This document shows positions 13,494 through 20,294 of a stretch of 21,261 bases of DNA, in pieces. Positions within the stretch are counted from its first letter, which is position 1; the number at the start of each line of letters is the position of its first letter. The notes under the pieces were generated by a model. It was not told where the DNA came from, did not search any database, and saw only the letters and a program-made list of their open reading frames with translations. Made by a program: the position numbers and the translations under genes. The stretch is from Bacillota bacterium (GTDB lineage Bacteria; Bacillota_C; Negativicutes; CTSoil-072), in the NCBI GenBank assembly GCA_017861495.1, contig JAGFXW010000065.1, positions 1 through 21,261 of the forward strand, written 5' to 3'.

Positions 13494-14729
13494 TTATTCC
13501 GCCAGCTTTTTGAGAGCCTGGTTCAGTACCTTTAGCGCCTCGGCGGCATATTCCCACCGGGTATCTTCCTGGGGTGTATGGCTTCCATTTACGCTGGGCA
13601 CAAAGATCATGCCGGTCGGAACGATGGTAGCCATTATTTTTGCGTCATGCCCCGCCCAGCTCGGCATCTCTACGTACCGGACCCCTGTTTCTTCAGCGGC
13701 CTCTTTAAGCTTGGCAATAATCCCGGCACTGAGCGGCACCGGCGGCGCATATAGGCGTTTTGCGATTTCTGTTTTTACGCCAAAACGATTTTCCATTTCA
13801 GCCAGATATTTCAGTGTATTGGCCCGCGCATCTTCAAGCACTTCCGGTTTTGCGCCTCGCGTTTCCAAACACAGCATTACCCGCCCGGGAATCACGTTGG
13901 TCGCGTTCGGGGATAACTCCAATTTTCCCACAGTAGCTACATACTGTCCCTGCGAAGCGAGCGCATGCCTGTTCACTTCGGAAATCAACGCCGCAGCCGC
14001 CACCAAGGCGTCCTGGCGCCGGTCCATCCGCGTAGTGCCAGCGTGGTTCGCAGTCCCCTGAATCACGATCCAATGCCTGTCGATTCCGATAATGTCAGTT
14101 ACTACGGCACAGGGTGTGTTGGATAAAATCAATTCCTCGCCCTGTTCAATATGAAATTCCACAAAGCAAGCTACCTCGCGCGGATCGATCACAGCTGCCT
14201 GCAGCGCCCCATCCGGCTCCAATCCCATTTGCTTCATATGCCAGGCCAGCGTACGGCCTTCAGCATCTTTAAAGTCATCTGGTGATTTGCCGCAAAGTTC
14301 TCCGGCCAGCGCCCTACTGCCAAAACAACCTAGCCCAAACAATGTTCCTTCTTCTTCAATAGTGGCGACCACCTTTACAGTTCGCCGCGGCCGCCATTTG
14401 TTTTCGTGCCAGGAACGCACACATTCAATCGCGGACATCACTCCCAAAGCACCATCCAATTCCCCGCCTTCCGGGACACTGTCAAGGTGGGAGCCGGTCA
14501 TAACCGCTGGCAGATCGATTTCCTTGCCCCAATAAACGCCGATGAGGTTGCCGACTGGATCGCAATGAACCTCCATGCCTGCGGCTTGCATCATCTCGGT
14601 AACCATTTGCATGCCGAGACGATATTCCGGAGAATAAGTCAGGCGCGTAACACCGCCCTGGGGTGTACGTCCGGCTTCACTCAGGGACCGGACCTGCGTT
14701 CTCACTCTCTCAATACTCACATCACTCAT
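13494..14729 (-). CDS. M20-family N-carbamoyl-L-amino-acid hydrolase / allantoate amidohydrolase
   Basis: The 411-residue zinc hydrolase has the family metal ligands H81 (GSHLDSVPEGG), D92 (DGALGV), E126/E127 (EEEGTLFG), H193 (EFHIEQG) and H384 (NGSHTPQED), and the WAGHDA segment near residue 361. The GSHLD.VPEGG..DGALGV signature is shared by N-carbamoyl amino acid hydrolases, beta-ureidopropionases and AllC. It removes the carbamoyl group, yielding an amino acid (or ureidoglycine-type product), ammonia and CO2. The dimerisation insert (residues ~215-330) is intact. AAGG lies about 11 bases before the ATG at 14729, a rather long spacing. It lies between the AroM-like gene and the hydantoinase on the same strand, supporting consecutive reactions. 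Confidence 0.9.
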   Translation of the reverse strand: MSDVSIERVRTQVRSLSEAGRTPQGGVTRLTYSPEYRLGMQMVTEMMQAAGMEVHCDPVGNLIGVYWGKEIDLPAVMTGSHLDSVPEGGELDGALGVMSAIECVRSWHENKWRPRRTVKVVATIEEEGTLFGLGCFGSRALAGELCGKSPDDFKDAEGRTLAWHMKQMGLEPDGALQAAVIDPREVACFVEFHIEQGEELILSNTPCAVVTDIIGIDRHWIVIQGTANHAGTTRMDRRQDALVAAAALISEVNRHALASQGQYVATVGKLELSPNATNVIPGRVMLCLETRGAKPEVLEDARANTLKYLAEMENRFGVKTEIAKRLYAPPVPLSAGIIAKLKEAAEETGVRYVEMPSWAGHDAKIMATIVPTGMIFVPSVNGSHTPQEDTRWEYAAEALKVLNQALKKLAE

Positions 14730-14788
14730 GGGATCATCTACCTTCTTGTGTGGCTGACTTTTTAACGGTCAATCACGCTTCTTATTTT

Positions 14789-15490
14789 TTACGCTGGATC
14801 TGTCTCTGGAAAAATTCCCATCAACAGCTTGGCAACAAGCACTCTAGTCACAAAAGTAGGACCGCTGTAACGCCCGGAAAGATCGGTAATGTAGTCGGAT
14901 CCAAAGCCGAAACAGTCATAAATTATCGTGTCAACGGTCGTTACATTTTCGTCTTCCGTTAGCCGTTTCACTAACTTTTGCTTGTCTTCAAAGGGCGAGG
15001 CAACACAAACCGCCTTAACAAGATATCCTCGTTCGCTCCAGCGGTCACTTGCCTCTTTGACCTGGCCCTGAGTCGGCACGATCACGGCAACCGACTGGCC
15101 GGGCGCCAAGACGCTGGCGACGGAGTGCTCGAGAACATTGCAAGGCTGAATGATCGGGACGTCTGCATTGAGACCATCGAACCCCCCGGCACAAGCAATG
15201 ATAACAATATTCACTCTCTGCTCGCAGGCCCGGTCAATGGCTGCCTGGATATAAGGCGTTAGCCGGTGGTGGGACACATAAACGGAACTGCCATCGGCAA
15301 GACGCGTAATCAGGTCGCTCTCTCCCGGCGCCGGTTCGAGACTTTTAATCTCTACAGCGTTCAAACCATCTAAAGCGCCTTCTTCGACAATTTCAAATTG
15401 ATTATTCCAAAGCCTCGATAGGTCAGATTCCAGATCGGGTCGAGGCGTCTGGCCTATGGTTATCAATGCCACTCGTGATCGCTGCTTCAT
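14789..15490 (-). CDS. AroM family protein with paired cysteines
   Basis: The 233-residue protein matches the AroM family from end to end (an opening ITIGQTPRPDL, a SHHRL segment, a VAVIVPTQGQ strand, a YDCFGF motif and a C-terminal VTRVLVAKLL helix). No biochemical role is established for AroM in E. coli. The fold class is close to Asp/Glu/hydantoin racemases, which use two cysteines. Here C100 (IIACAGG) and C193 (YDCFGFG) sit where such a pair would be, while E. coli AroM, as I recall it, has only the second. Given the hydantoinase and carbamoylase neighbours, a racemase role is an attractive inference. The start at 15490 is chosen over upstream in-frame codons inside the MFS gene; GGCGGG lies upstream. 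It is 28 bases after the permease gene. Confidence 0.8.
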   Translation of the reverse strand: MKQRSRVALITIGQTPRPDLESDLSRLWNNQFEIVEEGALDGLNAVEIKSLEPAPGESDLITRLADGSSVYVSHHRLTPYIQAAIDRACEQRVNIVIIACAGGFDGLNADVPIIQPCNVLEHSVASVLAPGQSVAVIVPTQGQVKEASDRWSERGYLVKAVCVASPFEDKQKLVKRLTEDENVTTVDTIIYDCFGFGSDYITDLSGRYSGPTFVTRVLVAKLLMGIFPETDPA

Positions 15491-15518
15491 GGATAATCCC
15501 GCCTTCCTTCTCTGCCTG

Positions 15519-16826
15519 TTATTTACTTTCAGCGGTTTGCACGGCGACAGCCTTCGGTGCACCAGCCGTACTGGCCGGCAGGGTGAACGCCACCACAAAT
15601 GATATCAGCAACGCAATACCCATAGCATATACGCCGGCATCCGTATTGCCGGTTTGGGTGATCAGCCAGCCGACCAATAATGGGCCGACAAATCCGCCCA
15701 GATTACCGATCGCATTGATCATACCGGTCGCTCCACCAACGACATGGCTGGGCAATAAGATGCGAGGTATTGTCCAAAAGCTGCCAGCAAAGGCTTGCAT
15801 GAAAAATCCACAGCCCACAAGAAACCCGAAAGATACCCAAATGTTACTCTTAAACATCGTCGCCAGGAAGAAACATAAAGCGAAGCCGGCCGCCGGAATG
15901 GCAATATACAGCCGTCTGTTCATCGAACGGTCTGATAGGGTCGCAAACAAAAATTGACCGGCAATGGTAGCGATGTACGGAATCGCGGAGAGAAAACCTA
16001 CAGCAGTCATACCTGTTTTCATCAGCGATTTGAGTATCGTGGGCAGCCACATCGTGTAACCTAAAATCCCTATCATATAACAAAAGAAAAATACGATCAA
16101 TTTCCAAACGTTAATGTCGAATAGAATGTCTTTGTAGCTGACATCTGCCTTGACAGCCGATTGCACGTCCACCTTTTCCTGTTCGCGCCGCATAATCAGG
16201 TAATCGCGTTCTTCCGGCGAAATCCATTTGGCGTCTTCAGGCCTGTCATCGATAAACGGCCACCAAATCAACAGCAATACCAGTGATACTGCGCCTTCAA
16301 CAATAAATACGTATTGCCAACCCCATGTGGAGATTAGCCAGCCGGAAACCGGCCCGGTAACCATCGAAGCAATCGCCAGGTTCATGATAAAGAAAGCGTT
16401 GGCCCGGGCCCGTTCCTCAACCGGGAACCAGTGGCTGATGATAACGAGCATGGCAGGAAAAACGCCGCCTTCCGAAACACCGAGAATAAACCGTAAAATC
16501 AATAATTGCGTCTGGTTGGTAACAAAACCGGTCATGATTGAAATAACGCCCCAGACCAAAATCGTGGCAGCAATAAATTTCTTGGCGCTGCCGCGTTCAG
16601 CGATATGCCCGCCTGGAACCTGGAGGAACAAATACCCGAGAAAAAATATGCCTGCCGCCATGCCGGCAACCGTAGCCGACAGGCCCAGGGATTCATTCAT
16701 TCCACCGGCTATCGCAAAGCCGATGTTGACTCGATCCATATACGCGAAAATATACACAAGGATTGCTGGTGGAATAATTCTTAACCATCGTTTCTGAGGA
16801 ATTTTTGCTGCCAATGCCTCACTCAT
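15519..16826 (-). CDS. MFS permease, anion:cation symporter (ACS) type
   Basis: The 435-residue membrane protein has about 12 hydrophobic segments. It begins IPQKRWLRIIPPAILVYIFA, with the YMDRVNIGFA motif of the ACS subfamily in TM1, and RFILGVSEGGVFPAM with the FPVEERARANA loop between TM4 and TM5. A central hydrophilic loop (EDAKWISPEERDYLIMRRE) precedes the second half. ACS transporters bring in organic anions such as sugar acids, phthalate, allantoate or related ureides by proton symport. The cluster therefore probably imports its own substrate. The start at 16826 has GGAGGGG 4 bases upstream. It lies 138 bases after the dehydrogenase-like gene and just before the AroM-like gene. Confidence 0.9.
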   Translation of the reverse strand: MSEALAAKIPQKRWLRIIPPAILVYIFAYMDRVNIGFAIAGGMNESLGLSATVAGMAAGIFFLGYLFLQVPGGHIAERGSAKKFIAATILVWGVISIMTGFVTNQTQLLILRFILGVSEGGVFPAMLVIISHWFPVEERARANAFFIMNLAIASMVTGPVSGWLISTWGWQYVFIVEGAVSLVLLLIWWPFIDDRPEDAKWISPEERDYLIMRREQEKVDVQSAVKADVSYKDILFDINVWKLIVFFFCYMIGILGYTMWLPTILKSLMKTGMTAVGFLSAIPYIATIAGQFLFATLSDRSMNRRLYIAIPAAGFALCFFLATMFKSNIWVSFGFLVGCGFFMQAFAGSFWTIPRILLPSHVVGGATGMINAIGNLGGFVGPLLVGWLITQTGNTDAGVYAMGIALLISFVVAFTLPASTAGAPKAVAVQTAESK

Positions 16827-16964
16827 GTTACCCCTCCTCGTTTTTTGTGAATCTCGAATATTCATACCTAAAAAACTTATTTCCACTGTAAAAAACAAAT
16901 CATCCATTTTCCGCTGGACAGGTATTCTTTCTTCCATTCTTCAGTTAATACTGCGCAGCGAAGG

Positions 16965-17717
16965 TTATACAAACAACAAACCCGGCTTTTTGTCCAAAAT
17001 ACGGTCCAAACTACCGCAAGCCGATACCGGTGTAAAAGCGCCGGTAACTCCTTCGCCCGCCGTACTTTCTACCTGGATGCCAAAGTTCACCCCGTCACCA
17101 ACGGCTTCAATGAAATGTGAATTTGTCGCAACCGCCGGATCAGCAATGATACGGGAAAGTGTCCGGTCAAACCCAATGCCGGCGAGCGCCACCGTAGCAT
17201 GGACATTCACATTACGGGGAAATTTCCGGCAAGCTTCGCGCGTCGGACCTTCATAGACGACTCTACGCTCTCCATCAGGCAGCCCGAGACTTTTCGGGCT
17301 CTTCGTTGTGGTGATTCGCACTTCACGCAGCAACGACCGCGCATCATACAATCCATCCAACCCCAGGATGGCTCCATGCGGCAGGTAGACATGCCGCCCG
17401 TGACGTTTACAAAGTTCCAAAACCTGCTCTTCAAATTTTTCATCACTGAAAGCCGTCACGCTAAACATAAGCAGGTCACAATGTGCAAGGATCGTGCTAA
17501 TATCCGCCTTCAACACATCAGCAGTAGCGCATTCAACGATTAAATCCGCCTCGCGGTAAAATTGCGGATCCGCCTGCCTGATCACAGGGCAGGACTCTCC
17601 TGCCGCTGAATAAAACGGATCCTGGATAAAGGCTGGCTGCGCATTATCTTTGGCAACAACATGTTTCAATAACATACTCCCAATTTTTCCGCATCCCAAA
17701 AAACCGACTTTTTTCAT
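16965..17717 (-). CDS. Aspartate dehydrogenase-like NAD(P) oxidoreductase
   Basis: The 250-residue protein resembles L-aspartate dehydrogenases (NadX/DUF108 type). It has an N-terminal Rossmann motif GFLGCGKIG (residues 5-13), the VECAT segment near 62, LPHGAILGLDGL near 112-123, TTTKSPKSLGLP, and FPRNVNVHATVALAGIGFDRT at 166-186. H201 in TNSHFIE may be the catalytic histidine of the family. The enzymes convert aspartate to iminosuccinate, which feeds NAD synthesis or hydrolyses to oxaloacetate and ammonia. No nadA or nadC is nearby, and it sits in a catabolic cluster, so oxidation or reduction of an amino or imino acid product is more likely. AAAGGATGGG precedes the ATG at 17717. The 84-nt repeat (copy B) lies just upstream, between this gene and the aminotransferase. 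Confidence 0.8.
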   Translation of the reverse strand: MKKVGFLGCGKIGSMLLKHVVAKDNAQPAFIQDPFYSAAGESCPVIRQADPQFYREADLIVECATADVLKADISTILAHCDLLMFSVTAFSDEKFEEQVLELCKRHGRHVYLPHGAILGLDGLYDARSLLREVRITTTKSPKSLGLPDGERRVVYEGPTREACRKFPRNVNVHATVALAGIGFDRTLSRIIADPAVATNSHFIEAVGDGVNFGIQVESTAGEGVTGAFTPVSACGSLDRILDKKPGLLFV

Positions 17718-17743
17718 CGTTAGCCCATCCTTTACTCGTACAT

Positions 17744-17844
17744 TTTATCTCGTTAACAGCCTGTAATACCCACAGGGCACAGGGACCCCGCCCTCTTAGG
17801 TCGGGGATCAACAGGCTATAACACTCGAACTAAGTTCGCTCTAA
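17744..17844. repeat. Multi-hairpin dispersed repeat, copy B (101 nt)
   Basis: Same sequence and orientation as 7872-7955, with a 17-base insertion at 17767-17783. The insertion creates a tandem CACAGGG-CACAGGG (17771-17784). All stems of copy A are kept, including AGCCTGT/ACAGGCT and CGAAC-TAA-GTTCG. It fills the gap between the aminotransferase stop (20 bases away) and the dehydrogenase-like start (27 bases away). That is too close to the ribosome binding site for a normal riboswitch expression platform. Confidence 0.85.
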
Positions 17845-17863
17845 CCCCCTCCGAACCTAAGGC

Positions 17864-19084
17864 TCACCTATATACCCGGTATCTTTCTATAAGGCAAAGC
17901 AGTCGCTCAACTGCCGCTCTCGCCGCCGCTGCATCTTGCGAAAAATTCAATCGGATACTGTTCGTGAATTGCGGGCCAAATTCGGTACCTGGAGTCACTG
18001 TAACCTGCGCATGGCAACGTAAGATTTTTACAAAACTTTTTATATCGACGTCGAGCGGAGGCAATTGCGGAAACAAATAGCTGCCGGCTTCCGTAGGCCG
18101 GACCTGAACACCCTTACAACTGCTGAACATTCCAACAAGATCGTCGCGGATCTGTTGGTGTTCGGCAATACGCTGCGCCATCCAGCCCTCCGGTTCATTG
18201 AACCAACTGGCGAACACAGCCTGGCAATAGCCGGCGGCGCGCAAAGAAACGATCGCCTGTAATTTTTCCATACGTTCAATGATCACCGGCGAACCAAAAG
18301 CTACTCCCAAACGGTATCCGCTCATAGACTCGGTCTTGGACGGTCCCAGTATCGTCACCATCTGCGCAGGAGCATTTTTTTCAGCGCAAAGATGGGTGTA
18401 TCTGCGTCCATCAAATATTTGCCGTGAGTATAGTTCATCCACAATAAGGCTGACACCATAGCGCCCGGCCAATTCTGCAATGGAATGAATCTCTTCCGGT
18501 GAATATACCGCTCCGACCGGATTGTTTGGGTTAGAAAAAAGAAACAATTTGACGCCACTGCGAAATGCGTTCTCCAACTGGTCCAAATCCAACCCGGCTC
18601 TATCCCGGCAACCAAAATAATCCATCTTAACCGGAACTAATTGCCCATCAAAAAATTCCACCAGTTTGCGATTGGCAAAGTAATCCGGCTCAACAATGGC
18701 TACCTTGTCGCCCCGACCAACAAGAGCGCCCATGGCTAAAAAAAGCGCGCCCTGCGTACCGGGTGTAAGAATCATCCCCTGCTTCGCATCAATCGCGCAT
18801 CCGGTAAAAAGAGAAAGTTTTTCTGATAACATCGAAAGCGTCTCACTGCCGCCGCGATATTCAGTATAAGCCTGCCGGCCGCCAATATTTTCTACACCAT
18901 TAATAAAATGGTTCAAGCTTCCCGGAATAGGTGTAAAAGCATCCACATCTCCATGCGAAAAATCCACCGCCCGGCCTAAGAGGGGCTCACCGCGCAAATC
19001 CAAACTTTCTTCTTTACTGCGGCTTTCCTGCCCAGGGGCATTTTCCATGCCAAGTCTTGAAAATTTCTCCTCAATCGTACTCAT
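17864..19084 (-). CDS. PLP-dependent aminotransferase, class I/II (fold type I)
   Basis: The 406-residue enzyme carries the fold-type-I aminotransferase signatures: GTQGAL (residues 109-114) for phosphate binding, Y135, NPNNPVG with N188, VDELYS with D216, and the Schiff-base lysine K250 in LGPSKTESMSGYRLG. A C-terminal NSIRLNFS arginine binds the substrate carboxylate. It transfers an amino group between an amino acid and a 2-oxo acid; the specific substrate is unknown. The N-terminal ~35 residues are poorly conserved and charged. The ATG at 19084 is chosen because AAAGGAG is 8 bases upstream; the preceding TTG at 19087 is less likely. It is the first gene of the catabolic cluster, driven by a strong promoter with an upstream LysR-type site. 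Confidence 0.88.
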   Translation of the reverse strand: MSTIEEKFSRLGMENAPGQESRSKEESLDLRGEPLLGRAVDFSHGDVDAFTPIPGSLNHFINGVENIGGRQAYTEYRGGSETLSMLSEKLSLFTGCAIDAKQGMILTPGTQGALFLAMGALVGRGDKVAIVEPDYFANRKLVEFFDGQLVPVKMDYFGCRDRAGLDLDQLENAFRSGVKLFLFSNPNNPVGAVYSPEEIHSIAELAGRYGVSLIVDELYSRQIFDGRRYTHLCAEKNAPAQMVTILGPSKTESMSGYRLGVAFGSPVIIERMEKLQAIVSLRAAGYCQAVFASWFNEPEGWMAQRIAEHQQIRDDLVGMFSSCKGVQVRPTEAGSYLFPQLPPLDVDIKSFVKILRCHAQVTVTPGTEFGPQFTNSIRLNFSQDAAAARAAVERLLCLIERYRVYR

Positions 19085-19123
19085 CAATTTGTCTCCTTTT
19101 TAAGAGTATTTCGACTTGTCTTG

Positions 19124-19177
19124 ATTATAGGATGGGGATGCTATAAAATCAAATATATATAATCACATGATAGTCAT
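19124..19177 (-). promoter_or_regulatory. Promoter of the catabolic cluster with upstream LysR-type site
   Basis: On the minus strand TTGATT (19152-19147), a 17-base spacer and TATAAT (19129-19124) form a near-consensus promoter with transcription starting near 19117. ATGA-tag-TCAT at 19167-19177 is a small palindrome of the LysR T-N11-A kind. Its centre lies about 55 bases upstream of that start, the usual place for a LysR recognition site. It overlaps a TATAAT (19177-19182) that could serve the divergent lysR gene, which allows autoregulation. Confidence 0.65.
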
Positions 19178-19206
19178 ATAATTTTGCTTATATAAGGAGT
19201 ACGCTT

Positions 19207-20166
19207 ATGGAAAATTTACGCTATTTTCGTTATATCTACACCATTTATCAAGAAAAAAGCTTTTCTAAAGCCGCGCAAATGCTCCACATATCGCAACCAG
19301 CCCTCAGTGCGATTATTAAAAAGTGGGAAAAACAGCTCGGCTATGCATTATTCGATCGACAGACAACGCCAATCACGCCTACAGAAGAAGGAAAAGCCTA
19401 TTTAGCGGCTGCCGAGCAAATGTATCGGGTGCAAAAAGAGCTGGAAATCTATATTGAAGATATTCGGTTGCTGCAAACGGGACACCTTACCGTTGCCGGT
19501 ACCGCGCTTTATTGCTCCTATGTGCTGCCGCAAATCGTGAGCAGTTATACCGCGCTTTATCCAGGTATACAACTTGATTTCCAAGAAGCTGACTCTATAC
19601 GGCTATATGAAGAATTAGCAAAAGATAAAATTGATTTAATCATCGATGGCGGGGAACCGGATGAAAACCGGTTCTCTATACACCCTCTATTCTACGAACA
19701 TATTCTTCTGGCCGTGCCAAAAACCAACCCACTCAACGAAAAATTGGTTGATAAGAAACTTACCCGGGCCGAAGTATCTGCCAGCGATGCCGGTTTAGAA
19801 CAAAAAAAAGGAGTAGATCTCTCGCTTTTTTGCAATGAATCTTTTGTCTTATTAAAAAAAGAGCATGATCTTCATAGTCGTGCTATGCGCCTTTGCCGCG
19901 AGCGGGGCTTCACCCCAAAAGTCTCCATCCATCCCAATCAATTGATGACCGCTTATAATGTAGCCAGTCAAGGACTGGGTTGCACTTTGGTCACCGATAC
20001 GCTTGTCAAACGATGTTCTTTTGATAATGAACTTACCTATTATAATATTGCTGCCCTGTCTCAAGAGCTTACCTCGCGGCAAGTGTTCATCGCCCATAAA
20101 AAAAACCGGTATTCTACCCATGCCATGCGTAATTTTGTTGCGCTTGCACATTCGATTTTTAAATGA
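19207..20166 (+). CDS. LysR-family transcriptional regulator
   Basis: The 319-residue protein has the N-terminal winged helix-turn-helix of the family (MENLRYFRYIYTIYQEKSFS, then KAAQMLHISQPALSAIIKKW, residues ~1-60), a linker helix, and a two-lobed substrate-binding domain from about residue 90 (HLTVAGTALYC, DLIIDGGEPDE, GLGCTLVTD). It is somewhat longer than the 290-305 residues typical of the family because of a charged insertion around residues 180-205 (KKLTRAEVSASDAGLEQKKG). AAGGAG lies 7 bases before the ATG. It is transcribed divergently from the aminotransferase with 122 bases between the starts, so it very probably controls the catabolic cluster in response to a substrate or intermediate. 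Confidence 0.92.
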   Translation: MENLRYFRYIYTIYQEKSFSKAAQMLHISQPALSAIIKKWEKQLGYALFDRQTTPITPTEEGKAYLAAAEQMYRVQKELEIYIEDIRLLQTGHLTVAGTALYCSYVLPQIVSSYTALYPGIQLDFQEADSIRLYEELAKDKIDLIIDGGEPDENRFSIHPLFYEHILLAVPKTNPLNEKLVDKKLTRAEVSASDAGLEQKKGVDLSLFCNESFVLLKKEHDLHSRAMRLCRERGFTPKVSIHPNQLMTAYNVASQGLGCTLVTDTLVKRCSFDNELTYYNIAALSQELTSRQVFIAHKKNRYSTHAMRNFVALAHSIFK

Positions 20167-20191
20167 AGTGACAGTCGCAAAAATGCATAAA

Positions 20192-20241
20192 AAGTCCGCC
20201 TGGAACGTGCGTGACCTTCACATCACGTTCCAGGCGGACTT
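20192..20241. terminator. Long hairpin between lysR and the gltD-like gene
   Basis: Perfect 18-base arms AAGTCCGCCTGGAACGTG (20192-20209) and its complement (20224-20241) enclose a second small stem GTGA/TCAC (20211-20214 with 20218-20221). It lies 25 bases after the lysR stop and 53 bases beyond the end of the convergent gltD-like gene. A short A-run precedes it (20180-20193), so it provides a U-run for the minus strand only. A terminator for the gltD-like gene, and possibly lysR, is likely. Confidence 0.7.
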
Positions 20242-20294
20242 AAGTCATATATGCAAATTATCGTTAACCCTGCAAAAGCAGCAATAACCGGAGG

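Noticed and set aside
13333..14061. Plus-strand open frame of 242 codons
   Set aside because: It is antisense to the hydantoinase start and the M20 hydrolase, is Ser/Ala-rich without motifs, and lacks start signals.
17744..17844. Riboswitch explanation for the repeated structured element
   Set aside because: The two copies precede unrelated genes (a dehydrogenase-like gene and rsgA), at very different distances, and copy B leaves no room for an expression platform.
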